From the NCBI GenBank assembly GCA_944393345.1, contig CALXZW010000033.1, positions 1 through 13,577 of the forward strand: DNA of 13,577 nucleotides. The letters are read 5' to 3'. The notes beneath the pieces are model-generated. The model saw only the letters and a program-made list of their open reading frames with translations, made no database searches and was not told where the DNA came from. A program made the position numbers and the translations under genes. Numbering within the stretch: position 1 is the first letter of the stretch; each line of letters opens with the position of its first letter. The DNA is from an uncultured Clostridia bacterium. GTDB taxonomy: Bacteria > Bacillota > Clostridia > TANB77 > CAG-508. This document shows, piece by piece, positions 1 through 7,469 of the stretch.

Positions 1-102
1 CTTTCCACTTGAATTCATAAATTGTATATTTGTTCTTAATGTTCTAAAAACTTCTGATACAGGAGATTTTGGATCTCTTTGTGCTATTAATTCTTTTTTC
101 AT
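1..102 (-). CDS. cpsD: Capsular tyrosine kinase (CpsD/EpsB/CapB type), N-terminal fragment
   Basis: Only the first 34 codons are in the window; the gene runs off the low-coordinate edge. The peptide begins MKKELIAQRDPKSPVSEVFR and continues with TLRTNIQFMN, which is the typical N-terminus of bacterial BY-kinases of capsule and exopolysaccharide loci, just before the Walker A domain. In the family this cytoplasmic ATPase/tyrosine kinase is activated by the membrane modulator encoded next to it and controls polymer length and export by cycles of autophosphorylation. The ATG at 102 overlaps the stop of the modulator gene by one base (TAATG), and an AGGAGG-type site lies 9 bases upstream inside the modulator's last codons, so the two are translationally coupled. 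The Walker motifs and tyrosine tail lie outside the window, so activity cannot be judged. Confidence 0.85.
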   Translation of the reverse strand, partial: MKKELIAQRDPKSPVSEVFRTLRTNIQFMNSSGK

Positions 103-827
103 TATCTTCTTCCTCCTTTTCTTTTGTTTTTTACATTTGGTTCAATTTCCCATATTGGTACTGAAGCTAATACTGGAACTTTAAAATGTTTTTCTATTTC
201 TTCAGCAGTTTTTACTGTTGTATCTAACATGTTTCCTATTAATACATATATTATTGCTACTACTACTCCTATAAAGGCAAATATTACAACATCTTTTTGA
301 TGATTTATATTTGATGGCACATTACTTTCTTCCGCCTCATCTATAACATGGACATTATTTATGTTATAGATTTTTTCTGCTATCTCTTGTGTAAACACTT
401 TTGCTGTTTCATTTGCAATATCTGCTGCATATTTTGGATTCTCTGTTGTTACTGTTATTTCAATCAATTCTGTATTCTTTACAGATGTTACGGATATATT
501 ATTTTTTAAACTTTCTTCACTTACATTAATTCCTAAATTAGATATAACTTGTCTTATTACTTTGTTTCTTTTTACTAACTCACTATATGTTGATACTAAT
601 TTTGAATTTAGCGTTAAATCTGTAGCTGTAATTGTTCCTGATGCTTCACCCTGTTCACCATTTGATGTTCCTGCTAATACTAATGTTGTTGATGATGTAT
701 ACATAGGTGTTGTAAATCCCATTGTGTAAATTATTCCTAATACTATAAATATTAATATTATTAGTATTATTTGTGCTTTTTTGTTCCAAAATATTTCGAA
801 TAGTTCTTTTAAATCTAATTCTTCCAT
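102..827 (-). CDS. cpsC: Chain-length determinant / kinase modulator (Wzz family, CpsC/CapA/EpsA type)
   Basis: This 241-residue membrane protein has the Wzz-domain layout. It has a short cytoplasmic start (MEELDLKELFEIFW), a first membrane helix at about 19-36, and an extracellular region with the Wzz-like pattern of a thr/ser-rich strand near 42-50 and long helices. A short pre-membrane stretch (near 167-176, with a proline) leads to a second membrane helix at about 180-200. The cytoplasmic tail (about 201-241, TAEEIEKHFKVPVLASVP) is the segment that in Gram-positive relatives activates the separate tyrosine kinase. Length and split-kinase layout match the Firmicute type. The start at 827 has AGGAGG at 833-838 with 5-base spacing. 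Unlike its upstream neighbours it follows an 81-base gap that holds its own promoter-like sequence. Its role is control of polymer chain length with the kinase encoded next. Confidence 0.9.
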   Translation of the reverse strand: MEELDLKELFEIFWNKKAQIILIILIFIVLGIIYTMGFTTPMYTSSTTLVLAGTSNGEQGEASGTITATDLTLNSKLVSTYSELVKRNKVIRQVISNLGINVSEESLKNNISVTSVKNTELIEITVTTENPKYAADIANETAKVFTQEIAEKIYNINNVHVIDEAEESNVPSNINHQKDVVIFAFIGVVVAIIYVLIGNMLDTTVKTAEEIEKHFKVPVLASVPIWEIEPNVKNKRKGGRR

Positions 828-832
828 TTATT

Positions 833-838
833 CCTCCT
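833..838 (-). promoter_or_regulatory. Ribosome-binding site of the chain-length modulator gene
   Basis: The minus strand reads AGGAGG here, a perfect Shine-Dalgarno core 5 bases before the ATG at 827. It supports that start and an efficiently translated mRNA. Confidence 0.75.
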
Positions 839-869
839 CTTATTTTTTCTTTTGAATTTTTACTTTTAT

Positions 870-898
870 AGTATACATTTAAATTTAAAATTTGGCAA
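870..898 (-). promoter_or_regulatory. Sigma-A-type promoter for the cpsC-cpsD pair
   Basis: In the 81-base gap between the epimerase and modulator genes the minus strand has TTGCCA (893-898), then exactly 17 bases, then TATACT (870-875). Each hexamer differs from the TTGACA/TATAAT consensus at one position, and a TG sits directly before the -10. Initiation about 7 bases downstream would give a leader of roughly 36 bases ending in a strong ribosome-binding site. No GC-rich hairpin with a T-tract is visible in the gap, so readthrough from the upstream genes is probably also possible. AT-rich DNA yields chance -10 boxes often, but the near-consensus -35 and ideal spacing make this one credible. 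It has not been tested. Confidence 0.65.
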
Positions 899-908
899 GA
901 GATTTATG

Positions 909-2006
909 TTATAAATTTTTTTCTAATATATCTGCTATTCTTTTACATGCATATCCATCTCCATATGGATTTGATGCTTTACTCATTTTTTCATATTCAT
1001 CCTTATCTTCCAACAATTTTTTTATATTTTTATAAATATTTTCTTCTTCTGTACCAACTAATTTTAATGTTCCTGCTTTAATTCCTTCGGGTCTTTCTGT
1101 TGTATCTCTCATTACTAGAACTGGTTTTCCTAGTGATGGTGCTTCTTCTTGTATTCCTCCACTATCTGTTAAAATTAAATATGATTTATTTAAAAAATTA
1201 TGAAAATCTAATACTTCTAGAGGCTCAATTAATTGTATTTTTTTACTATTCATAAATATCCTATTTGCCGTTTCCCTTACCAATGGATTTTTATGAATAG
1301 GATATATTACTTTTATATCATCATACTCATCTAATATTCTTTTTATAGCTGTGAACATTTGCTCAAGTGGTTTTCCTAAATTTTCTCTTCTATGTGCCGT
1401 TAATACTATTAATCTATCATTTCCAATCCAATTAAACAATTCATTATTATAATCTTTTTTTACTGTTGTTTTTAATGCATCTATTGCAGTATTTCCTGTT
1501 ACATATATGCTATTTTCATCTTTTCCTTCTGCTAATAAATTTTGTTTAGATTTTTCTGTAGGTGCAAAGTGGTATTTAGCAATTATTCCTGTCGCTTGTC
1601 TATTAAATTCTTCAGGATATGGTGAATATATATCATATGTTCTTAATCCCGCCTCAACATGTCCTACCGGAATTTGCATATAAAAAGCACAAAGTGAAGT
1701 AACGAATGTTGTTGTTGTATCTCCATGTACTAATATAACATCTGGTTTTTCTTGTTCTAATACTGGTTTAATTTTTGAAATAATATTTGTTGTTATATCA
1801 AACAAAGTTTGTTTGTCTTTCATTATTTCTAAATTGTAATCAGGAATTACATTAAAACATTCAAGAACTTGCTGTAACATTTCTCTATGTTGTCCTGTTA
1901 CACAGACTTTTACTTCTATATTTTTTCTTGTTTTTAATTCTTTTACTAATGGACACATTTTTATTGCTTCTGGTCTTGTTCCAAATACTAACATTACTTT
2001 TTTCAT
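909..2006 (-). CDS. wecB: UDP-N-acetylglucosamine 2-epimerase (non-hydrolysing)
   Basis: This cytoplasmic enzyme interconverts UDP-GlcNAc and UDP-ManNAc. At 365 residues it is full length for the WecB/MnaA family (GT-B fold). Visible hallmarks are the N-terminal FGTRPEAIKM (8-17), the GQHREML motif (38-44) of the region where UDP-GlcNAc binds allosterically in bacterial homologues, HGDT with D96, HVEAGLRT with E118, PEEFNRQ with E132, TAHRREN with H205, and the C-terminal TDSGGIQEEAPSLGKPVLVMR stretch that binds UDP. D96, E118, E132 and H205 correspond to the known catalytic acid and histidine positions of the E. coli enzyme. The ATG at 2006 has AGGAG nine bases upstream, and the gap to the upstream wecC-like gene is only 24 bases. 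With that gene it forms the UDP-ManNAcA supply pair. It could also feed wall teichoic acid linkage-unit synthesis. Confidence 0.95.
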   Translation of the reverse strand: MKKVMLVFGTRPEAIKMCPLVKELKTRKNIEVKVCVTGQHREMLQQVLECFNVIPDYNLEIMKDKQTLFDITTNIISKIKPVLEQEKPDVILVHGDTTTTFVTSLCAFYMQIPVGHVEAGLRTYDIYSPYPEEFNRQATGIIAKYHFAPTEKSKQNLLAEGKDENSIYVTGNTAIDALKTTVKKDYNNELFNWIGNDRLIVLTAHRRENLGKPLEQMFTAIKRILDEYDDIKVIYPIHKNPLVRETANRIFMNSKKIQLIEPLEVLDFHNFLNKSYLILTDSGGIQEEAPSLGKPVLVMRDTTERPEGIKAGTLKLVGTEEENIYKNIKKLLEDKDEYEKMSKASNPYGDGYACKRIADILEKNL

Positions 2007-2030
2007 TTTTATAGGCTCCTATCCAAAATT

Positions 2031-3254
2031 TTATAATTTATATGCATTTTTGCTTTCAATAATATTTTTGGTATCTAATATTAACATATTATTTATCTTT
2101 TCGATATTTTCTTTTATGTGATCATGTGCATTCATTATTATTATTACATTTATATCTTTAATAAATTCATCAAAATTAAAATATTGATTTTTAGTAATTT
2201 CTTTTTTTATATATGGGTCATAAACTTTAAATTTTTCTTTCTCGTCTTTTGACAATTTTTCTAGCATTTGTAAAGTCGGACTTTCACGTATATCATCCAC
2301 ATTATCTTTATAAGTTAAACCATATATACCTACTTTTGATAAATCTGATATATTATTTTCTTTCAAAATTGCTCTTAATCTTTCTAATACGAATTCAGGT
2401 TGTCCATCATTCACTTCTCTTGCTGCTTTTATAACATTTACTATATCTGGATAATCTCCGACTAAAAACCATGGATCAACTGATATACAATGTCCTCCAA
2501 CTCCTGGTCCTGGCTGTAATATATTAACCCTTGGATGTTTATTTGCTATTTTTATTACTTCATATACATCCATATTTTCTTTTCTACATATTCTTGAAAG
2601 TTCATTAGCAAAAGCAATATTAATGTCTCTAAATGTATTTTCTATTACTTTTGTCATCTCAGCTGTTTTAATATCAGTTACTACTATATCTCCTTTACAA
2701 AACGAAGCATATAATTTTTTAATTTTTTCTCCTATTTCTTTTTCATCAGCCCCTATTGTTCTTGAGTTATTCTCTAACTCATATATCATATTTCCTGGTA
2801 TTATTCTTTCTGGTGCATGTACTAAATGAATATCTTTACCTGTTTCATATCCTTTTTCTTTTATTACTGGTCTTATAAATTTATCTATTGTTCCTGGTGA
2901 TATTGTTGATTCAATTACTATTATTGCTCCTTTTTTACATACTTGTAAAACAGTTTCAACAGCTGATATTACATACTTAGGGTCTATTTTTTTATTTTCC
3001 TTTTCATATGGTGTTGGCACTGATATTATATAAATATCTTCTTGTTGATACTCTGTTGTAAACTTTATATTTGATTTTAATGCCTTTTTAAATAATTCAT
3101 CTAGACCTTTTTCTTCAAATGTTGTTTTACCCTCATTTAAAGTTTCTACCAATTCCTTATTATAGTCTGTTCCTACTACCTCCACTCCATGTGTTGCAAA
3201 CATTAAAGCTGTTGGCAAACCGATATAACCTAAACCTATTACATTAATTTTCAT
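2031..3254 (-). CDS. wecC: UDP-N-acetyl-D-mannosamine dehydrogenase (WecC-type nucleotide-sugar dehydrogenase)
   Basis: This is an NAD-dependent, two-step, four-electron oxidase that would turn UDP-ManNAc into UDP-ManNAcA. The 407-residue protein has the three expected parts. The N-terminal Rossmann domain carries GLGYIGLP (7-14). The central domain carries ESTISPGT (115-122), HAPER (146-150), and K202 and N206 in TKVIENTFRD. The C-terminal domain carries GIYGLTYKDNVDDIRESP. The catalytic cysteine is C256 in GPGVGGHCISVDPWFL; the GGHC-VDPWF version is typical of the WecC/WbpA branch rather than UDP-glucose dehydrogenase. The ATG at 3254 has AAGGAGG nine bases upstream. The adjacent WecB-type epimerase makes the substrate, which strongly supports ManNAc rather than glucose. 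UDP-GlcNAc (WbpA-type) specificity is the main alternative. Confidence 0.92.
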   Translation of the reverse strand: MKINVIGLGYIGLPTALMFATHGVEVVGTDYNKELVETLNEGKTTFEEKGLDELFKKALKSNIKFTTEYQQEDIYIISVPTPYEKENKKIDPKYVISAVETVLQVCKKGAIIVIESTISPGTIDKFIRPVIKEKGYETGKDIHLVHAPERIIPGNMIYELENNSRTIGADEKEIGEKIKKLYASFCKGDIVVTDIKTAEMTKVIENTFRDINIAFANELSRICRKENMDVYEVIKIANKHPRVNILQPGPGVGGHCISVDPWFLVGDYPDIVNVIKAAREVNDGQPEFVLERLRAILKENNISDLSKVGIYGLTYKDNVDDIRESPTLQMLEKLSKDEKEKFKVYDPYIKKEITKNQYFNFDEFIKDINVIIIMNAHDHIKENIEKINNMLILDTKNIIESKNAYKL

Positions 3255-3281
3255 TTCAAAAATCCTCCTTATATATTATGA

Positions 3282-3734
3282 TTATTTTATATATATACTA
3301 TAATCATTTATGTTAATATTTTCTTTTACAACTTTCCCAGGTATTCCTGCAACTAAACTTTTAGGTGGTATATCCTTGGTTACCACAGAATTTGCACCTA
3401 TGAAGCTTCCTTCTCCTATAGTTATTTCTCCAAATATTTTAGCACCAGTTGCAATATAACATCTATTTTCTATCACTGGAACTCTTACACCATGTTTATT
3501 TCCTCCAATTGTTACTCCACTTCCAATAATACAATTATCTCCTATAACTGTTTTTCCATGTATGACTGTTGCAATTCCTCCATATGCAAATTTTGTTTCC
3601 TTTCCGATTGTACAACTTGATGGAATATGTGAATTAAAAATTAAAAATATTAATCCGTGAACTAACTTTGGAACAATTGGAATTTTTTTATTATAACACC
3701 AATTTCCTATTCTATAAAATGTTATTGCGTTCAT
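3282..3734 (-). CDS. Hexapeptide-repeat acetyltransferase (serine acetyltransferase-like), probable polysaccharide O-acetyltransferase
   Basis: This small 150-residue left-handed beta-helix protein has imperfect hexapeptide repeats across about 41-135 (for example IGDNCI, IGSGVT, IGEGSF, IGANSV). It ends with the AGIPGKVVK signature common to CysE-like and sugar acetyltransferases. H59 in the VIHGKTVIG segment is the probable catalytic histidine. It lacks the long N-terminal helical domain of true CysE and is much shorter, so it is more likely a modifier of a sugar in the polysaccharide, using acetyl-CoA in the cytoplasm, than a cysteine-pathway enzyme. Its ATG overlaps the flippase stop as ATGA (3731-3734), with AAGGAGG at 3742-3748 inside the flippase's last codons: clear translational coupling. 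The acceptor sugar cannot be read from sequence. Confidence 0.85.
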   Translation of the reverse strand: MNAITFYRIGNWCYNKKIPIVPKLVHGLIFLIFNSHIPSSCTIGKETKFAYGGIATVIHGKTVIGDNCIIGSGVTIGGNKHGVRVPVIENRCYIATGAKIFGEITIGEGSFIGANSVVTKDIPPKSLVAGIPGKVVKENININDYSIYIK

Positions 3735-5044
3735 TTACTTTCCTCCTTACTATGTTTCTTTAATGTTCTATTTAATTCTGTACATGATATTATTGAGTAT
3801 ATTATATATGAAATTAAATATGCTGTAGCATATCCTAATGATCCTTTACCATATAATAAAATAAAAGAAATAAGAAATGCTCCCGCCCATATACCATTAA
3901 GTATTAAACACTTCCAAAATTCTCCAATTGCTTGAAAAACACTAAAATTTTGAGATTGTATAACAATAAAAATATTTGTAATAAGCAATGTAATAAAAGT
4001 AGTTCCAAACGCTAAATAGAATTCTCCATATAGCCTCAATATAAAATCTTTCAATATTGATAGAATACTTACTACAACAATTACTAATAATATTGAAAAT
4101 ATTGTTAATTTATTTACTGTTTTTTTCATTGTATTTACTTGTCCTGAATCATATAACTGTGTATAAATAGGTTTTACTTGATTTAGTTGTTGTGGTATAT
4201 AATTTACTATATACATCCACTGTAGGCATATTGAAAATCCAGCAAATTCCTCATATCCAAATTTTTTTATAAATAGAAAATTTGTAATCCATATAACAGG
4301 ATTTACAAATATACTAGACAAAAATGCAGGTATTGAAACATTTTTTATCGCATATTTAATCTCTCCATCAAATCTAGTCTTTAATTCTATTTTCTTATCT
4401 TTGCATATTCTTTTTGTAGTATTAATACTAAAAATAAATAACAATAATTGCAATAATAACATTGAAATAACAGCACCATTTAATTTCCATAACATTGTTA
4501 TTATTACACTTATAATTAATGCCATAATATGACATGTAATTTGTATTTTTGCTACTCTTTTAAACTCTTCAAATCCTTGCAATACGCTTTGCCATAATAA
4601 AGCTAATGAACTAAAAAAAATGGTTATCGATATTATCTTTATATATATAGATATATTTATTTCTTTACTTAATAATTGTGAAATATAGTCTGAAAAAACT
4701 AATATAGTTATAGATACAATTGCAGATAATACTATATTAACTACAGATAATGTTTTTATCATATATCCTGCTTTATTTTTATCTTTATTCTGATATATAG
4801 CTGTATATCTAGTCAAAGTAATTCCAATTCCAGCCCCTGCAAACAATACAAATGTTTGAACAGTATTATTAAGCAATGAATATACTCCATAGTCTTGATT
4901 TGAGATTAATCTTGCTATTAAAATATTTATTATCATAAGTAATATTTTTGCTCCTGCTGCTCCCGTTATTCCAAAAAATAATGCTCTTACTATTCTTATA
5001 ACAATATCATTTTTTTTTACTTTATTTACTAATTCCTCTATCAT
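3731..5044 (-). CDS. wzx: Polysaccharide flippase (Wzx, MOP superfamily)
   Basis: This 437-residue, almost wholly hydrophobic protein has a pattern of about 12 or more membrane helices and short charged loops. The N-terminus matches the RfbX/Wzx family: a glycine-rich first helix near 22-40 followed by ISNQDYGVYSL (47-57), the usual loop of these exporters. The role is to flip the undecaprenyl-diphosphate-linked repeat unit from the inner to the outer face of the membrane before Wzy acts. The gene lies 12 bases after the glycosyltransferase gene and overlaps the acetyltransferase by 4. Its ATG has no well-placed Shine-Dalgarno: the nearest purine run (AAAGG) is 16 bases away, and there is no better in-frame start before the in-frame stop at 5057. 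An A9 run falls in codons 9-12. The function call is firm; substrate specificity is unknown. Confidence 0.92.
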   Translation of the reverse strand: MIEELVNKVKKNDIVIRIVRALFFGITGAAGAKILLMIINILIARLISNQDYGVYSLLNNTVQTFVLFAGAGIGITLTRYTAIYQNKDKNKAGYMIKTLSVVNIVLSAIVSITILVFSDYISQLLSKEINISIYIKIISITIFFSSLALLWQSVLQGFEEFKRVAKIQITCHIMALIISVIITMLWKLNGAVISMLLLQLLLFIFSINTTKRICKDKKIELKTRFDGEIKYAIKNVSIPAFLSSIFVNPVIWITNFLFIKKFGYEEFAGFSICLQWMYIVNYIPQQLNQVKPIYTQLYDSGQVNTMKKTVNKLTIFSILLVIVVVSILSILKDFILRLYGEFYLAFGTTFITLLITNIFIVIQSQNFSVFQAIGEFWKCLILNGIWAGAFLISFILLYGKGSLGYATAYLISYIIYSIISCTELNRTLKKHSKEESK

Positions 5045-5056
5045 TATAAAAGCACT

Positions 5057-6178
5057 TTAACCTTTCTTATTTGCTATTGAATTTATTTTTTTCAAAAAAT
5101 AATTATTGTATTTTTCCAGTTTAATATTTTGTTTGTTATTTTTACAATTTATTACTATTTTATTGTAATAATCCTTATCGTTTTTTAGTTTATATATAGT
5201 TTCCTTTAACTCTGTGACATTTTTATCTTCAACACTACATCCTATGCCTAGTTTTTGTACTATTTCTGATAAATAAGTATCTTTCGATACAATTATTGGC
5301 AATTCGCAATATATTGATTCATACAATTTATTAGGTAATGCATATTTTACATTGTTATATTTGGTGTCATATACAGAATAAATGCAATCACATTTTGAAT
5401 ATAACTTTGCAATATCTTTAGAATAATTATATTTTCCATAATATTCTACCCATTTATTTTCCTTAGCAATTCTTTCAATTTCATCATCTTGTGAACTACC
5501 TGCAAAAAAGACTTTAACATCTAAATTCTTAGTCGCTTCCATTAACATTTTCATTTGTTCTTTATATCTAACAACTCCTATAAAACCAATTGTAAATTTA
5601 TCTTTACGGACTTTTTTATATTCCTCAAAATTTTTCAATTCTGGTATGTTAGGCATATATACTACTTTATCTTTTTCTACAAATTCTTTAAAATAAACAT
5701 CATAGAACTTTTCAGAAGTAATGCATAAAATATCTATATATCTACAGATTCTTTTTTCTATAAATTTAACTATCTTTTTTACAACTAATTTTATTTTATT
5801 TTTGGAATTATTTATGACAATATCGTGCAAATCAGCAACTTCATATATAATTTTTTTCTTTTTAGTTATATTACTTGTTGTCAACCATAACATATCCAAT
5901 CTAAAAGCATATAAAATTTGTGGATTTATTTTTTTTATTATTTCTTTAATTTCATTTTTTATTTTTATTAACTTTACTATTCTAGATATAAATTTTCCAT
6001 TCTGAAACTTACAATTTAATTTTATATACTTTACATCTTCTATATGGTTAAAATTTTCGTTTCCTCTTTCATTGTATAAAACTGTTACTTGATACTTATT
6101 TTTTAGTACATTTATCCTTTTAGATATCAATGCATCAGGACAATGTGAAACTATTAGCATTATCTTTTCTTTTTTCAT
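5057..6178 (-). CDS. Glycosyltransferase, GT4-like (GT-B fold)
   Basis: This 373-residue cytoplasmic or membrane-associated glycosyltransferase has two Rossmann-like halves. The N-terminal acceptor domain starts KIMLIVSHCPD and includes YEVADLHD (112-119), a position often occupied by YEVHDL in capsule GT4 enzymes. The C-terminal donor domain begins around GFIGVVRY (198-205) and carries the sugar-nucleotide motif PNKLYESIYCELPIIVS (282-298), where E287 is one conserved glutamate. It would add one sugar to the lipid-linked repeat unit. The gene starts 2 bases after the polymerase stop, with an AAGGGAG ribosome-binding stretch inside the polymerase's last codons, so the two are probably coupled. 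Donor and acceptor sugars cannot be predicted. The lysine-rich N-terminal half (about 64-150) may favour membrane-surface binding. Confidence 0.85.
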   Translation of the reverse strand: MKKEKIMLIVSHCPDALISKRINVLKNKYQVTVLYNERGNENFNHIEDVKYIKLNCKFQNGKFISRIVKLIKIKNEIKEIIKKINPQILYAFRLDMLWLTTSNITKKKKIIYEVADLHDIVINNSKNKIKLVVKKIVKFIEKRICRYIDILCITSEKFYDVYFKEFVEKDKVVYMPNIPELKNFEEYKKVRKDKFTIGFIGVVRYKEQMKMLMEATKNLDVKVFFAGSSQDDEIERIAKENKWVEYYGKYNYSKDIAKLYSKCDCIYSVYDTKYNNVKYALPNKLYESIYCELPIIVSKDTYLSEIVQKLGIGCSVEDKNVTELKETIYKLKNDKDYYNKIVINCKNNKQNIKLEKYNNYFLKKINSIANKKG

Positions 6179-6180
6179 AC

Positions 6181-7467
6181 TTAATTTTCTCCCTTTGATA
6201 TTGTATTATAAATTATTCTATAAGTATAATGTATTAGTGTTAATATAATTATACAATACACTAACCATGAAAAAGCATTATATACAGAGCCTCTTGCCTG
6301 GATTATATAAATTATCCCACAAATTAGAGAAATAGGTAACCTTAATAGTTTATTAGATTTTATTATTAATTTATCAAGTATCAATACAAAAAATGCCCAA
6401 AATATTCCCATAAAAAATCCAACAAAACCAAAATTTGCATATACATCTCCAAATAATGTAGGATGTATACTGAATCCTTCCACTGTAGGCAAAACCGCTT
6501 TTCCCATCGTTATAGCAAAATCATTTGGTTTTAGTCCAAAAGACCAACTTGTTGGCACTAAAACTAAAGCCATTCTAATATATGTATGTCCTTTTTCAAA
6601 ATCTTCAAAATTATTGTTATTCTCTATAAAAAAGTACATATTTTTTCTTAATCCCAATTCTCCACTATCATCTTCTAAATACTCTCCTACTTTTTGGTTA
6701 AAAGATTTTAAATCGTAAGTTGCAAAGAAATTTTGAATTGATCCGCTATGTCTAAAAACTCTTAAAGCATATATAAGATATATAGACATTAATCCAATAC
6801 ACCCTAATAGCATTATTTGTTTCACCGTAATTTTTTTATTTTTTAATATGTATGCATATATTATGGCACAAATAATTGGAAGTATCTCTATCCTATTTCT
6901 AGAAATAATTACTTCAAGTAGTATAATAGCTGAAGATAAAATTAATATTTTTCTATCTTTTAATTTTATAGCTAGAATTAAACAAGTTGAACATGTAAAA
7001 AAGATTGGGCCAAATATTTGTGAGAAAGAAAAATAACCTCCTACTGTTTCTCTCATTGTAGTCCAACTTGTATTAATTAACCCCCCCGCTTGTCTTGATA
7101 AAATAAATATCCTTATAAAAACTATTAGTATTAATAAATAAAAAAGTATATTCATAAACTTTTTCATCTTTTCTTTTTCATTATCTTCTAATTCTATTTT
7201 TTCCTCTGTCATTATATCGTTTTTTCTTTGCGTTAAATATCTAGTGATTAAATATAATGCGCAGAATAATATTACAAATAGCGATGCCTCATTCATTGTA
7301 TCAACACTATATTCGTATGTATTAAGTAATATTGAAAACATATGCATAATGCCAAACATTACCAATAATACTGCCCACAAAAATACTGAAACTGATTTTC
7401 TTTTCAATTCATATATGCAAATTATCGATATCATTATAAATTGTAATATTCCTAATAATAAAACCAA
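6181..7467 (-). CDS. wzy: Oligosaccharide repeat-unit polymerase (Wzy)
   Basis: This 428-residue polytopic membrane protein has about 10-12 hydrophobic helices. A large loop lies at roughly 233-340, including FEKGHTYIRMALVLVPTSWS and the GFSIHPTLFGDVYANFGFVG stretch, which is characteristic of the O-antigen/oligosaccharide repeat-unit polymerase family (Wzy, O-ag_pol type). It would join flipped repeat units on the outer face of the membrane. The start is TTG at 7467: GGAGG lies 6 bases upstream, the next in-frame ATG is residue 12 within the first helix, and the ribosome-binding site is formed by the last two glycine codons of the lyase gene. A run of seven G bases encodes A127-G128-G129, an exceptional tract for such AT-rich DNA and a possible slippage site. 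Confidence 0.88.
   Translation of the reverse strand: MVLLLGILQFIMISIICIYELKRKSVSVFLWAVLLVMFGIMHMFSILLNTYEYSVDTMNEASLFVILFCALYLITRYLTQRKNDIMTEEKIELEDNEKEKMKKFMNILFYLLILIVFIRIFILSRQAGGLINTSWTTMRETVGGYFSFSQIFGPIFFTCSTCLILAIKLKDRKILILSSAIILLEVIISRNRIEILPIICAIIYAYILKNKKITVKQIMLLGCIGLMSIYLIYALRVFRHSGSIQNFFATYDLKSFNQKVGEYLEDDSGELGLRKNMYFFIENNNNFEDFEKGHTYIRMALVLVPTSWSFGLKPNDFAITMGKAVLPTVEGFSIHPTLFGDVYANFGFVGFFMGIFWAFFVLILDKLIIKSNKLLRLPISLICGIIYIIQARGSVYNAFSWLVYCIIILTLIHYTYRIIYNTISKGEN
7081..7087 (-). repeat. G7 homopolymer inside wzy
   Basis: Seven consecutive G bases on the coding strand span the end of an Ala codon and two GGG glycine codons (Q-A-G-G-L), immediately followed by the palindrome TTAATTAA. 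Glycines elsewhere in the window mostly use GGA and GGT, so the tract stands out. Gain or loss of one base would shift the frame at about residue 127 and destroy most of the polymerase. Confidence 0.8.
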
Positions 7468-7469
7468 CT

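Noticed and set aside
876..892. AT palindrome between epimerase and modulator genes as a terminator
   Set aside because: The inverted repeat is all A/T with no G/C stem and no T-tract placed after it. It is the spacer of the promoter-like sequence instead.
2249..2829. Short plus-strand open frames within wecC
   Set aside because: They are antisense to a highly conserved dehydrogenase and low-complexity hydrophobic translations, with no start signals.
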